Assembly (NCBI RefSeq): GCF_032463525.1
Contig: NZ_CP135971.1
Coordinates: 1,736,001-1,800,000, forward strand
Source of the DNA: Pseudomonas sp. DTU_2021_1001937_2_SI_NGA_ILE_001
Lineage (GTDB): Bacteria > Pseudomonadota > Gammaproteobacteria > Pseudomonadales > Pseudomonadaceae
Direction: 5' to 3'
DNA length: 64,000 bases
A program made the translations under genes and the position numbers. The notes under the pieces were generated by a model. It ran no database searches. It was not told where the DNA came from and saw only the letters and a list, made by a program, of their open reading frames with translations. Shown here piece after piece: positions 54,807 to 64,000 of this stretch; positions within the stretch are counted from its first letter, which is position 1; each line of letters starts with the position of its first letter.

Positions 54807-55679
54807 TCAGCGGCGCTGGGTCAGCGCGCGGCGCTCGAACTCGACGATGCGCTGGCGGTAGTGCTCGATGGTCTGGGCGGTCAGCACGCTGCGCTGGTCG
54901 TCCTTGAGCTCGCCGTTGAGTTCGTGGGCCAGCTTGCGTGCGGCAGCGACCATCACGTCGAACGCCTGCTTCGGATGCCGTGGACCTGGCAGGCCGAGGA
55001 AGAAGCTCACCGCACGGGTGCTGAAGTGGTCGATGTCGTCGAGGTCGAACACCCCCGGCTTGACCGCGTTGGCCATGGAGAACAGCACCTCGCCGTTGCC
55101 GGCCATGCTCTCGTGGCGGTGGAAGATGTCCATCTCGCCGAAACGCAGGCCGCTTTCCAGGATGTTCTGCAGCAGCGCCGGGCCCTTGAAGCCGCTCTCG
55201 TCGCGGGAAATCACGCTGATCACCAGCACTTCTTCCAGCGGCGCCTGCTCCTTGTCCTCGGCGACGTTGCCATAGCCGGACGAAGAGGTGCCACGCGCAG
55301 CCGGCTTGTCTTCGACCTCGTGCTCTTCGCGGGCCGACAGCGGTGCCGGGCTTTCGTCCAGATCCAGGTCGCCCTGCTGCGGCTCGTCCTTGCGCTTCTT
55401 GTCGTTGTGGCGACGGCGCGGCTCACGCGCCTCGGCACTGACCGACGGCAAGTCATGCTCGTCGAGTTGCGGTTCTTTCTGGGTTTCCAGCACGCGGGAG
55501 GGGCCGAGCAGCTCGGCGGACGACGCTTCGTCGTCGTCCGGCAGGTTGGAATAGCTGCGATCAAGCCTGAATTTCAATTTGCCCTTGCCGCCGCGCATGC
55601 GCCGCCAGCCATCAAAGAGAATACCGGCGATGACGATAATGCCGATGACGATCAGCCATTCACGCAGACCGATTTCCAT
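54807..55679 (-). CDS. zipA: Cell division protein ZipA
   Basis: ZipA tethers FtsZ to the inner membrane at midcell. The 290 residues start with a membrane anchor ([20 protein letters not shown], about 5-24). A charged, Pro/Gln-rich linker and the C-terminal FtsZ-binding domain (about 150-285; [23 protein letters not shown] and [17 protein letters not shown]) follow. It lies between smc and ligA. Confidence 0.95.
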   Translation of the reverse strand: MEIGLREWLIVIGIIVIAGILFDGWRRMRGGKGKLKFRLDRSYSNLPDDDEASSAELLGPSRVLETQKEPQLDEHDLPSVSAEAREPRRRHNDKKRKDEPQQGDLDLDESPAPLSAREEHEVEDKPAARGTSSSGYGNVAEDKEQAPLEEVLVISVISRDESGFKGPALLQNILESGLRFGEMDIFHRHESMAGNGEVLFSMANAVKPGVFDLDDIDHFSTRAVSFFLGLPGPRHPKQAFDVMVAAARKLAHELNGELKDDQRSVLTAQTIEHYRQRIVEFERRALTQRR

Positions 55680-55916
55680 GTAATCCAGTGCCTCGAATGA
55701 GAAATTCTAAAAACAGGGGAGCAAACCCCTTTAAAACGTGGAGCCAAGTCTATGTTCTAACTGGCATTTTGCCCACGTCGAAATAAAAAAGTGGTCATTA
55801 AACTAGCACGACCTTCGGCAACTTAACACCGTCTGTACCACCTGTTGTGTTCTGAATCGTTATCTTGAGCACAACCGCACTAGCAAAAAGCCATTTCCGG
55901 CATCGGCCGACGGCCC

Positions 55917-58900
55917 TCAGGCGTCCACCATCGCCATGGCTTCCTCCACATCCACCGCCACCAGCCGCGAGCACCCCGGCTCGTGCATGGTCACGCCCAT
56001 CAGTTGATCGGCCATTTCCATGGCGATCTTGTTGTGGGTGATGTAGATGAACTGCACGGTCTGCGACATCTCTTTCACCAGACGTGCATAGCGGCCCACG
56101 TTGGCGTCGTCCAGCGGCGCGTCGACTTCGTCGAGCATGCAGAACGGCGCCGGGTTGAGCTGGAAGATGGCGAACACCAGCGACAGGGCTGTCAGGGCTT
56201 TCTCGCCGCCAGACAGCAAATGAATGGTGCTGTTCTTCTTCCCGGGGGGGCGCGCCATGATCGTCACCCCTGTATCGAGTAGATCTTCGCCCGTCAGTTC
56301 CAAATAAGCCGAGCCACCACCGAAAACTTTTGGAAAAAGGGCCTGGATACCGCTGTTGATCTGATCGAAGGTGTCCTTGAAGCGGTTGCGGGTTTCCTTG
56401 TCGATCTTGCGGATGACGTTCTCCAGGGTATCCAGAGCCTCGACCAGGTCGGCGTTCTGGGCATCCAGGTAACGCTTGCGCTCCGACTGCTGCTGGAACT
56501 CGTCGATGGCCGCCAGGTTGATCGCCCCCAGGCGCTGGATACGCGCAGCGATGTTCTCCAGCTCATCCTCGGCCTGGCGCTCGGTGGCGCCGGGCTCCAG
56601 GGTCGCCAGCACACCGGCGAGGTCATAGCCGTCCTCGTGCAACTGATCCTGCAAGGCTTTGCGCCGCACGCTCAACGACTGCCAGTCCAGGCGCTGCTGC
56701 TCCAGCTGGCCCCGTAACAGGGCAGCCTGCTGCTCGGCCTGGCTGCGGCGCTTCTCGACCTCGCGCAGTTCGCGGTCGGCGTCTTCCAGGGCGTTCTTGG
56801 CGGTGCGCATTTCGTCATCCACCACCATGCGCCGCTCCAGCAGCTCTTCGAGCTTCAGGCGCAGTTCTTCGAGGGGCGCGGCGCCCTCCTCCAGGTTCAG
56901 GCTCAACTGCTCACGGCGCTCGCTGAGGCGCTCGGACTGCATGCGCAGACGCTCCAGTGCCTGATGGGTGGAACTGTGCTGCGCCTTCAGCGAGCCCAGA
57001 CGCACAGCCAGCTGGTGGCTGCGATCCTTGTGCTGGCGCGCCTCCTGACGGACCCGGTCGAGGCGCTCACGCAACTGGTCACGCTGGCCCTGCAGCACTT
57101 CGCGCTGCTCGGTGTCCTGGGCCATGGCATCCAGGGCGTCCTGCAATTGCAGGCGCGACTCGCCGAGGTTCTCGTGCTCGACGCTGCGCTGTTCGGCCAG
57201 TTCGGCCAACTCTTCTTCCAGGCGCGTGCGACGCAGGGTCAACTGCTCGGCCTTGGCACGTGCCGCCGACAGGCGCGCCTTGAGTTCACCCTGCTGGCGG
57301 TTTTCGTCCTGCAGGCGGCGGCGCAATTCCTCACGCTGTTGTTCGTGGCTGGACTGTTGCTCACGCAACACCTGCAGACGCTCCTCCAGCTCGGCCAGCG
57401 CCGACTCGCGTTCGTCGCGTTGCATGCCCAACTGCTGGATTTCCTGACCCCGCGCCAAGACGCCACTCTGCGCCTCGGCGGCGCGGCGCACACGCAGGAA
57501 GTCGCGCCCCAGCCAATAGCCGTCACGGCTGATCAGACTCTGCCCTGGCTGCAGCGAAGCACGGCGTGCCAGCGCCTGGTCGAGGTCGTCGACGGGCACG
57601 ACCTGACCCAGCCAGGCCGACAGGTCGACCGCGCTGCGCACCTTGTCCAGCAGGCTGCCGGGCGCACCGGACGTGGCGTTGCCAGGGCTGACCAGACGCA
57701 GGTCGCCCTGGCTGAAACCGGCCAGATCGAGGCGGGCGAAATCATCCACCAGCACCGCCTGCAGGTCGGCGCCCAGCACGGTTTCCACCGCCAGTTCCCA
57801 ACCCGGCTCCACCTCCAGCCCCTCGGCCAGTCGCGGACGTTGTACCAGCTGCTGCTCGCGCAACCAGTCGGCGGTGCCGCTGTCCGGGTCCAGGGCGGCC
57901 TGCTGCAAGGCTTCGAGGGAAGCCAGGCGACCATTGAGGCGTTGCAGTTCACCCTGCGCCTGCTGCTGCGCCTGCACGCTGCGCTGCAAGTCGTCGCGCA
58001 GCTGCTCCAGGCGCTCGCCGGCCTGCTCTTCGTTGATCTGCAGGTCTTCGAGGGTCAGCTCGCGAGCCGCCAGTTCCTCGTCCAGGGCCTGGATGGCCGC
58101 GTCTTCGGGGTCGGCGGCAAGCAGCTGCAGCTCTTCAGCCAGGCGCCGCTGGCGCTCGGCCAGGCGTTCCAGGCTCTGCTCCAGCTGCTGGATGCGCGCC
58201 TGCTGCACCTGCGCCTGGCGCTGCGGCTCGGCCGACTGCTGGTTGAAGCGGTCCCACTGTTCCTGCCAGGCATGCATCGCCGCCTCGGCGTCTTCCAGGG
58301 CGATGGCCGATTCCTCGGCAGCGGCGGCGGTGATTTCCTGCTCGGGTTCGAGCATCTGCAGCTCTTCGTCCAGGGTCGCCAGCAGCGTGGTGTCGTGCCC
58401 CAGGTGCGACTCGGTTTCCTGGCGCGCGCGCTCGGCTTCGCGCAAATCGTCCTGCAACTGGCGCAGCCGTTGCTGGCCGTGCTGGATACTCTGTTCGACC
58501 CGGGCGATGTCACCGCCCACCGAATAGAAGCGCCCCTGTACCAGGTTGAAACGCTCCGACAGTTCATGATGGCCGTCGCGCAGGCGCTCGATGCCAGCGT
58601 CAGCGTTGCGTTGCTCGGCCACCAATGCCTCGTAGGCCACTTCCTGGTCGCCGATCACCGCTTCGCGCTGGCGCACCTGGTCGTTGAGGGTCTGCCAGCG
58701 CAACGCCGAGAGCTGGGCTTTCAACTGCCGTTCCTCGCCTTTGTACTGCTGGTACTTCTCGGCAGCCTGGGCCTGGCGGTGCAGGCGTTCGAGCTGGCGT
58801 TCGAGCTCTTCGCGCAGGTCGGTGAGGCGCGCCAGGTTCTCCTGGGTGCGGCGGATACGGTTCTCGGTCTCGCGGCGACGCTCCTTGTACTTGGAGATAC

Positions 58901-59405
58901 CCGCGGCTTCCTCGATGAAGTTACGCAACTCCTCGGGCTTGGCCTCGATGAGCTTGGAAATCATTCCCTGCTCGATGATCGAGTAGCTGCGCGGCCCCAG
59001 GCCGGTGCCGAGGAAGATGTCGGTGATGTCCTTGCGCCGGCACTTCACGCCGTTGAGGTAATAGGTGTTCTGGCTTTCGCGGGTCACCTTGCGGCGGATG
59101 GAAATCTCCGCATACGCGGCGTACTCCCCCACCAGGGTGCCGGCGGAGTTGTCGAACACCAGTTCGATGCTCGCCTGGCTGACCGGCTTGCGGCTGGTCG
59201 AGCCGTTGAAGATGACGTCGGTCATCGATTCGCCGCGCAGGTTCTTCGCCGAGCTTTCGCCCATGACCCAGCGCACCGCGTCGATGATGTTGGATTTGCC
59301 GCAACCGTTGGGGCCGACCACGGCCGCCATGTTGCTGGGGAAGTTCACCGTGGTCGGGTCGACGAAGGACTTGAAGCCCGCCAGCTTGATGCACTTCAGG
59401 CGCAT
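55917..59405 (-). CDS. smc: Chromosome segregation protein SMC
   Basis: The 1162-residue condensin ATPase has Walker A (GPNGCGKSNIIDAVRWVMGE, about 32-51), then long coiled-coil arms. The hinge domain lies at about 500-650 (AVLVDDFARLDLAGFSQGDLRLVSPGNA). The C-terminal head carries the signature LLSGGEKALTALS and Walker B CMLDEVDAPLDDANV. Start MRLKCIKLAGFKSFVDPT is the family N-terminus. The gene lies 4 bp downstream of the GntR gene. Confidence 0.97.
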   Translation of the reverse strand: MRLKCIKLAGFKSFVDPTTVNFPSNMAAVVGPNGCGKSNIIDAVRWVMGESSAKNLRGESMTDVIFNGSTSRKPVSQASIELVFDNSAGTLVGEYAAYAEISIRRKVTRESQNTYYLNGVKCRRKDITDIFLGTGLGPRSYSIIEQGMISKLIEAKPEELRNFIEEAAGISKYKERRRETENRIRRTQENLARLTDLREELERQLERLHRQAQAAEKYQQYKGEERQLKAQLSALRWQTLNDQVRQREAVIGDQEVAYEALVAEQRNADAGIERLRDGHHELSERFNLVQGRFYSVGGDIARVEQSIQHGQQRLRQLQDDLREAERARQETESHLGHDTTLLATLDEELQMLEPEQEITAAAAEESAIALEDAEAAMHAWQEQWDRFNQQSAEPQRQAQVQQARIQQLEQSLERLAERQRRLAEELQLLAADPEDAAIQALDEELAARELTLEDLQINEEQAGERLEQLRDDLQRSVQAQQQAQGELQRLNGRLASLEALQQAALDPDSGTADWLREQQLVQRPRLAEGLEVEPGWELAVETVLGADLQAVLVDDFARLDLAGFSQGDLRLVSPGNATSGAPGSLLDKVRSAVDLSAWLGQVVPVDDLDQALARRASLQPGQSLISRDGYWLGRDFLRVRRAAEAQSGVLARGQEIQQLGMQRDERESALAELEERLQVLREQQSSHEQQREELRRRLQDENRQQGELKARLSAARAKAEQLTLRRTRLEEELAELAEQRSVEHENLGESRLQLQDALDAMAQDTEQREVLQGQRDQLRERLDRVRQEARQHKDRSHQLAVRLGSLKAQHSSTHQALERLRMQSERLSERREQLSLNLEEGAAPLEELRLKLEELLERRMVVDDEMRTAKNALEDADRELREVEKRRSQAEQQAALLRGQLEQQRLDWQSLSVRRKALQDQLHEDGYDLAGVLATLEPGATERQAEDELENIAARIQRLGAINLAAIDEFQQQSERKRYLDAQNADLVEALDTLENVIRKIDKETRNRFKDTFDQINSGIQALFPKVFGGGSAYLELTGEDLLDTGVTIMARPPGKKNSTIHLLSGGEKALTALSLVFAIFQLNPAPFCMLDEVDAPLDDANVGRYARLVKEMSQTVQFIYITHNKIAMEMADQLMGVTMHEPGCSRLVAVDVEEAMAMVDA

Positions 59406-59409
59406 GGAT

Positions 59410-60066
59410 TCAGACCGCCTGCAAGGCGGCCAGCACCAGCTGGCAGCTGCGCTGGCCGTATTCGGACAACACCTCGCGCACGCGCACCGGGTCGCGGTCG
59501 AGTACGGCCTGCAGCAGTTGCTCGAACAGCCGCAGGTAGTCGCTCATTTCGGCCTTGCGCTGCTCCAAAGCCAGGAAATAGTTGCGGCTCATGGCGGGCT
59601 GCAGATTCTCGACGGTTTCCTGCAGGTAAGGGTTGTCGGCGAACGGAAAGGCCGCACGCATGACGTTGAAGCTGTCTTCGACGAAGGCCTGCACGTTCTG
59701 GCTTTCGAAGCTGGCCTGCAGACGCTGCTGGATGACCAGGAAAGGCTGCAGGTCGGCGGGACTCTGCCAGCGTTCGGACACTGCGATACCCAGCAGGATG
59801 TACAACTCGCTCATCAGCTTGCACAGGCTGGTCACGTGGTGCGCGTTGAGCGCGGTGACCTGGGCGCCACGCCGGGGCAGAATCACCACCAGGTGGCGGC
59901 GCTGCAGAATCAGCAGCGCCTCGCGCACCGAACCGCGGCTGACGTTCAGGGCCTGGGTGACTTTCTGTTCCTGGATGCGCTCACCAGGCTTGAGTTCGCC
60001 GCGGATGATCCGCTCGGCCAAATGTTGGGCAATCTGCTCTGCCAGACTATCCAGCGCCTTGAACAT
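59410..60066 (-). CDS. GntR-family regulator with FCD ligand domain
   Basis: The 218-residue protein has an N-terminal winged helix (IIRGELKPGERIQEQKVTQALNVSRGSVREALL) and a C-terminal FadR-like all-helical domain. It is divergent from guaD with a 226-bp gap and 4 bp upstream of smc. In P. aeruginosa and P. putida, as I recall, this regulator lies next to xdhABC-guaD. So it probably controls purine breakdown, but here the xdh genes are absent from the site. Confidence 0.92.
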   Translation of the reverse strand: MFKALDSLAEQIAQHLAERIIRGELKPGERIQEQKVTQALNVSRGSVREALLILQRRHLVVILPRRGAQVTALNAHHVTSLCKLMSELYILLGIAVSERWQSPADLQPFLVIQQRLQASFESQNVQAFVEDSFNVMRAAFPFADNPYLQETVENLQPAMSRNYFLALEQRKAEMSDYLRLFEQLLQAVLDRDPVRVREVLSEYGQRSCQLVLAALQAV

Positions 60067-60292
60067 CGTTTAATTCCTTGAGAATCCGGACCAGACCCCT
60101 GGGCTGAATGCCGGGGGAGCCGCCAGGCGTCGCCTGGAGCGGGCTTGACGTGCCCTGTCGTGCGAAGTTTCGATACAAGCGGCGCAGTGTATATCAAGCG
60201 CCAGGGTGTGGATGAACAAAACATCAGGAAACGCCCACACGAATCGCTGTCCGATCACTTGTATGCCTGTGCGCACCATTCATGAGGTTTCA
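60067..60292. promoter_or_regulatory. gntR-guaD divergent promoter region
   Basis: The 226-bp gap has inverted motifs GATACAAG (60172-60179) and CTTGTAT (60258-60264), and a small hairpin CCAGGC-GTC-GCCTGG at 60123-60137. These are candidate sites for the GntR protein, without proof. No gene or remnant of xdhABC was seen. Confidence 0.35.
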
Positions 60293-61606
60293 ATGCCGTC
60301 TGCCAACCCCCTTCGTACCGCCCATCGTGGCGCCCTGCTACACAGCCTGGCCGACCCGGCCGAGGTCGGTGTCGAGGCCAGCTTCGAATATGTCGAGGAC
60401 GGCCTGCTGCTGGTCGAAAACGGGCAGATCCAGGCCATGGGGCCGGCCAGCGAGCTGTTGCCGCAACTGGGCCGCGAAGTCACCCTGATCGAACACCCCG
60501 ACGCACTGCTCACCCCCGGGTTCATCGACACCCACATTCATCTGCCCCAGGCCGGGATGATCGGCGCCTATGGCGAACAGCTGCTGGACTGGCTGCAGAC
60601 CTACACTTTCCCCTGCGAACGCCAGTTCGCCGAACCCGCCCATGCCGCTACGGCGGCCAGCCAGTTCATCGACGAACTGCTGCGCAACGGCACCACCACC
60701 GCCATGGTATTCGGCAGCGTGCACCGGACTTCGGTCGAGGCCTTCTTCGCCGAGGCCGAACGCCGTGACCTGCGGATGATCGCCGGCAAGGTGATGATGG
60801 ACCGCAACGCGCCGCCCGATCTGCTCGACACCCCGCAGTGTGCCTACACCGACAGCAAGGCGCTGATCGAGCGCTGGCATGGCCGGGGCCGCTTGAGCTA
60901 TGCGATCACGCCGCGTTTCGCGCCGACCAGCTCGCCCGAACAGCTGGCCATGGCCGGGCGACTGCTGGCCGAACACCCCGGCGTGTATCTGCAGACCCAC
61001 CTGAGCGAGAACCGTCAGGAAATCGACTGGGTGCGCTCGCTGCACCCCGAGCGCAGCAGCTACCTGGACGTCTACGATCATCACCAGTTGCTCGGCGAGC
61101 GCTCGGTGTTCGCCCATGGCGTACACCTGTGCGACACCGACTGCGCGCGCCTGGCACAAGCCGGCTCGGCCATCGCTTTCTGCCCGACCTCCAACCTGTT
61201 TCTGGGCAGCGGCCTGTTCAACCTGCCGATGGCCGAACGGCACAAGGTCAAGGTGGGCCTGGGCACGGATGTCGGCGCCGGCACCAGCTTCTCGATCCTG
61301 CAGACCCTCAACGAGGCCTACAAAGTGATGCAGCTGCAGGGCGCACGGCTGCATCCGTTCAAGTCGCTGTACCTGGCCACCCTCGGCGGCGCCCGGGCCC
61401 TGCACCTGGACGACCGCATCGGCAGCTTCAGGCCCGGCAACGAAGCGGACTTCGTGGTACTGGACTACCACGCCACGCCGCTGATCACCCAGCGTCTTAA
61501 GCACTGCCGCAGCCTGGAAGAAAGGCTTTTCGTGCTCATGACCCTGGGCGACGACCGAGCGATCAGGCAGACCTGGGCGGCGGGAAGGCGGGTACACCAG
61601 CGCTAG
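60293..61606 (+). CDS. guaD: Guanine deaminase
   Basis: GuaD converts guanine to xanthine and ammonia. The 437-residue amidohydrolase has the zinc motif GFIDTHIHLPQ and a C-terminal DVGAGTSFSIL that contains the conserved metal Asp. YLQTHLSEN and FAHGVHL also supply ligand histidines. The start MPSANPLRTAHRG follows GAGG. The upstream frame from 60206 has no homology. In related genomes it follows xdhC. Here it directly follows the GntR regulator. Confidence 0.95.
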   Translation: MPSANPLRTAHRGALLHSLADPAEVGVEASFEYVEDGLLLVENGQIQAMGPASELLPQLGREVTLIEHPDALLTPGFIDTHIHLPQAGMIGAYGEQLLDWLQTYTFPCERQFAEPAHAATAASQFIDELLRNGTTTAMVFGSVHRTSVEAFFAEAERRDLRMIAGKVMMDRNAPPDLLDTPQCAYTDSKALIERWHGRGRLSYAITPRFAPTSSPEQLAMAGRLLAEHPGVYLQTHLSENRQEIDWVRSLHPERSSYLDVYDHHQLLGERSVFAHGVHLCDTDCARLAQAGSAIAFCPTSNLFLGSGLFNLPMAERHKVKVGLGTDVGAGTSFSILQTLNEAYKVMQLQGARLHPFKSLYLATLGGARALHLDDRIGSFRPGNEADFVVLDYHATPLITQRLKHCRSLEERLFVLMTLGDDRAIRQTWAAGRRVHQR

Positions 61607-61617
61607 CAATCAGCGCC

Positions 61618-61635
61618 CAATAAATGCATTTATTG
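61618..61635. promoter_or_regulatory. 18-bp perfect palindrome after guaD
   Basis: CAATAAATGCATTTATTG is a perfect palindrome 11 bp after the guaD stop, in AT-rich DNA. It has no GC stem or T run and so is not a typical terminator. It may be an operator for the sulfonate genes at 61807. Confidence 0.5.
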
Positions 61636-61721
61636 CAACTTACAAAACAAACTTAATACAGGATTAAAATATTAGCTTATAGCCATTACGAATTTCACTT
61701 CGCCATGACTTGCCCCTTACT

Positions 61722-61761
61722 CTTATAAGCAAGCGATAGGTCAGTACCTACTGCTTATAAG
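61722..61761. promoter_or_regulatory. Nested inverted repeat before the sulfonate genes
   Basis: Outer arms CTTATAAGCA (61722-61731) and TGCTTATAAG (61752-61761) are exact inverses, and each contains the palindrome CTTATAAG. Inner arms TAGGT (61737-61741) and ACCTA (61746-61750) are also inverse. The region is 46-85 bp upstream of the monooxygenase ATG. It could be a regulator site or an mRNA hairpin of a sulfur-starvation promoter. Confidence 0.6.
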
Positions 61762-61806
61762 AAATCCCTTTATTGGCAAGCCAGCATCCCAGGCGAAGGA
61801 GCTTCC

Positions 61807-62892
61807 ATGAGCGTCGAAATCATCGGCATGATCACCGCCACTCCCAGCGCCGAGGTGGACCAGCCGCTGGGCGACGCCGTAGACGCGGACTTCGTGCGCC
61901 GCTTCGCGCAGGCGCATGAAAACGCCGGCTTCGACAAGGCGCTGGTCGGCTACTTCTCCAATGGCGCCGAGGGCGCGGTGGTCAGCTCGTTCATCGCCGC
62001 CGCCACCCAGCACCTCGGCATCCTGCTCGCCTACCGCCCCGGCGTGATCGCCCCGCCCCTGGCGGCCCGGCAGCTGGCCACGCTCGACCAGTTCAGCAAC
62101 GGCCGCCTGGCCCTCAATGTGATCAGCGGTGGCAGCGACACGGATCAGCAACGCGACGGCGACTGGCTCGACCATGACCAGCGCTACGCGCGTACCGATG
62201 AATACCTGCACGCGCTCAAGGCGATCTGGACGGCTGCGGGTCCGGTGGACCACCAGGGCGAGTTCTATCGCTTCAAGGGCGCCTTGCCCAACGTACGCCC
62301 GCGGCAAAAGCCACACATCCCCATTTACTTCAGCGGCTCCTCGCCCGCCGCGCTGGAGGTTGCCGCGCGCCATGCCGACACCTACATGCTGTGGGGCGAA
62401 CCGTTGGCGGACTTCAGCGAGCACGTACGCCACCTGCAGCGGCTGGCTCAGGCCCAGGGTCGCAACCCGCGCATCTCGGTGTCGTTCCGGCCCATCGTCG
62501 CCGACAGCGAAGAAGCCGCCTGGCGCCGCGCCGCCGAGATCCTCGAACGCATCCGCGCCAACCGTGAACGCCTGGGCCTGCCCGTGCATGGCCACACACC
62601 GGACAACGCGGGTTCACAACGCCTGTTGGCAGCGGCGCAGCGCGGCGAAGTGCTCGACGAACGGCTGTGGACCGGTGTCGCGCGGTTGACCGGCGCGCAA
62701 TGGAACTCCACCGCCCTGGTCGGCACCCCGGAACAGGTCGCCAAAGCCCTGGGCCGCTACTGGCAGGCCGGCGCCAGCACCTTCCTGATTCGCGGCTTCG
62801 ATCCTCTGGACGACGCCGAAGCCTACGGCCGGGGCTTGATACCGGCAATTCGTGAACAGATCGCCGCCCTGCAACCGCGCCTGGCCGGCTGA
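61807..62892 (+). CDS. LLM-class flavin monooxygenase (SsuD-like)
   Basis: The 361-residue protein has the bacterial-luciferase-like fold. Markers are IGMITATPSAEVDQPLG, an FMN/phosphate region LALNVISGGSDTDQQRDGDWL and PIYFSGSSPAALEVAARHADTYMLWGEPL, all typical of alkanesulfonate monooxygenase-type proteins. SsuD uses FMNH2 to release sulfite from alkanesulfonates. The next gene encodes a sulfonate-type binding protein 10 bp away, so this is likely a sulfonate or sulfur-ester use operon. The exact substrate is unknown. The ATG follows GAAGGAG. Confidence 0.9.
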   Translation: MSVEIIGMITATPSAEVDQPLGDAVDADFVRRFAQAHENAGFDKALVGYFSNGAEGAVVSSFIAAATQHLGILLAYRPGVIAPPLAARQLATLDQFSNGRLALNVISGGSDTDQQRDGDWLDHDQRYARTDEYLHALKAIWTAAGPVDHQGEFYRFKGALPNVRPRQKPHIPIYFSGSSPAALEVAARHADTYMLWGEPLADFSEHVRHLQRLAQAQGRNPRISVSFRPIVADSEEAAWRRAAEILERIRANRERLGLPVHGHTPDNAGSQRLLAAAQRGEVLDERLWTGVARLTGAQWNSTALVGTPEQVAKALGRYWQAGASTFLIRGFDPLDDAEAYGRGLIPAIREQIAALQPRLAG

Positions 62893-62902
62893 GGAGACCT
62901 GC

Positions 62903-63856
62903 ATGAACCTGCTTCAAGCCCTGCGCAACAGTCTGGCAGCCCTGGCCATCGTCCTTCCCGCCGCCCAGGCGGCTGAGCAGACGGTGCTGCGCATCGGCGA
63001 CCAGAACTACTACAACGTGCGTGCGTCGGTGGAAGCCTCCGGCGTGCTGGAGGGCGCGCCTTACACGGTCGAGTGGAAACATTTCCAGTCTGCCGCACCG
63101 GTGGCCGAAGGCCTGGAAGTCGGCGCCCTGGACCTGGGTTTTCTCGGCGATTCGGGCTTTCTGTTCCTGGCCGCCAAGGGCGCGCCGGTGAAGCTGATCG
63201 GCGTGTCGCGGCAAAACCCGGACACCATTGCCCTGCTGGTGGGCAAGGACTCGCCGATCCAGCGCATCGAAGACCTCAAGGGCAAGAAAGTCGCCTACTG
63301 GCCCGGCGCCTGGAGCCAGCAGCTGACCTTGCGGGCACTGGACAAGGCCGGCCTGCCGCATGACTACGTACAGTTCGTCAAACTGATGCCCATCGACGCG
63401 GCAGCGGCCTTTCCCCAGGGCAGCATCGACGCCTTTCCGGTATGGGAGCCGTACATTTCCCAGCAGGTGGTGCACTCTGGCGCCCGGCCGATCATCACCG
63501 CACGCGGCCTGATGCCCGGTCTGTCGAGCATTGCCGCCAACGCCAGTGCCATCGAGCCCAAGCGCGCAGCCATCAGCGACTTCCTCGGGCGCCTGCAGAA
63601 GGCACGGGAGTGGGTCGAGGCCAACAAGGACAGCTACGCCGACACCTGGGCGAAGAAAGCCAACCTCGACCCGACTGTGTCGCGCCACTGGATCGGCCAG
63701 GCCGACATGAGCGTCGGCCCGGTGGACGAACAGGCCGCCCACGATTACCAGGGCACCGCCGACTTCCTGGTACAGACCGGTGCCCTGCCCAAGGCCTTCG
63801 ACACCCGGGCGGTGATCGACACCTCGTTCAGCCAGGCCTTCAAGCCCCGTCAGTGA
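62903..63856 (+). CDS. Sulfonate-type ABC transporter substrate-binding protein
   Basis: The 317-residue protein has a signal peptide (MNLLQALRNSLAALAIVLPAAQA, cut about residue 23). A NMT1/SsuA-like periplasmic domain follows with LRIGDQNYYNVRASVEASG and LDLGFLGDSGFLFLAAKG. It binds aliphatic sulfonates or related compounds for import. The ATG at 62903 follows GAGGAGA, and an in-frame upstream start (62852) would block the signal peptide. The permease and ATPase genes would be expected beyond the window. Confidence 0.9.
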   Translation: MNLLQALRNSLAALAIVLPAAQAAEQTVLRIGDQNYYNVRASVEASGVLEGAPYTVEWKHFQSAAPVAEGLEVGALDLGFLGDSGFLFLAAKGAPVKLIGVSRQNPDTIALLVGKDSPIQRIEDLKGKKVAYWPGAWSQQLTLRALDKAGLPHDYVQFVKLMPIDAAAAFPQGSIDAFPVWEPYISQQVVHSGARPIITARGLMPGLSSIAANASAIEPKRAAISDFLGRLQKAREWVEANKDSYADTWAKKANLDPTVSRHWIGQADMSVGPVDEQAAHDYQGTADFLVQTGALPKAFDTRAVIDTSFSQAFKPRQ

Positions 63857-63896
63857 GGGGCATGACAACGGCATTGAGCCGCGACGGCGGGGCCTG

Positions 63897-63944
63897 TTTC
63901 GCGGCTGAAGCCACTCCTGTCCTGTAGGACCGGCTTCAGCCGGG
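63897..63944. repeat. REP doublet at the window end
   Basis: TTTCGCGGCTGAAGCCACTCCTG is followed almost at once by the inverse arm TGTAGGACCGGCTTCAGCCGG, with almost no spacer. It is the same REP family as at 7010 and 34569. The rest to 64000 holds no recognisable gene. Confidence 0.8.
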
Positions 63945-64000
63945 AAGCAATCGCGACCGAAGCCGCTGCGCAGCCTTCCCTCGGGTCAGAAATCGATGGT

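Noticed and set aside
56964..59663. 899-codon plus-strand frame opposite smc
   Set aside because: It is a Leu/Gln-rich shadow of the SMC coiled coil. It also overlaps the GntR gene, and no promoter or homologous features are seen.

Overview
The window is a 64-kb piece of a GC-rich Pseudomonas chromosome, most like the P. putida group. The evidence is the gene order (acnA, aer, tandem cbb3 oxidase operons, ccoGHIS, hemN, anr, apt, recR, ybaB, dnaX, ligA, zipA, smc), the Pseudomonas-type REP elements, and the FNR-type regulator Anr with matching binding sites. There are no tRNA or rRNA genes, no CRISPR array and no recognisable insertion sequence. The only RNA gene seen is the 4.5S SRP RNA.

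Layout. Positions 1-9.8 kb are core genes: a truncated ABC exporter, a small Pseudomonas protein, pdxB, tusA, rlmM, acnA, a CPBP membrane protease and an Aer-type chemoreceptor. Positions 9.8-18.6 kb are an accessory block with AT-rich intergenic stretches. It encodes a one-domain protein, an autotransporter, two large proteins (612 and 980 aa) built from the same roughly 110-residue beta-rich repeat as the small one, and a small unknown protein. Positions 18.6-34.5 kb are the microaerobic respiration region: two complete ccoNOQP operons, the ccoGHIS assembly genes, a TauE/SafE-type membrane protein, hemN, anr and apt. Anr-type boxes precede the first ccoN, ccoG and hemN. Positions 34.5-40.7 kb hold recR, an MDR oxidoreductase, ybaB and dnaX on the minus strand, plus a periplasmic binding protein and a GNAT acetyltransferase.

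Positions 40.7-50.7 kb are a second accessory block. It has an MFS transporter, a LysR regulator, an amidase and a D-serine ammonia-lyase on the plus strand. They meet an AceE-type E1 paralogue on the minus strand, a divergent MarR regulator, and a shortened AceE-like protein that lacks the thiamine-binding half. Three copies of one palindrome (ATTGCA-NN-TGCAAT) lie upstream of aceE, marR and the AceE-like gene, which suggests one local regulon. Positions 50.8-59.4 kb hold SRP RNA, a zinc-ribbon metallopeptidase, ligA, zipA and smc. Positions 59.4-64 kb hold a GntR/FCD regulator, guanine deaminase and the start of a sulfonate-use cluster (flavin monooxygenase and sulfonate-binding protein) that runs off the end.

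The most unusual items are the repeat-protein locus at 10.2-18.6 kb and the MarR/AceE/AceE-like set at 46.3-50.7 kb. Others are near-identical blocks shared by the two cco operons (a sign of gene conversion), the direct gntR-guaD junction without xdhABC, and a nested palindromic regulatory region before the sulfonate genes.
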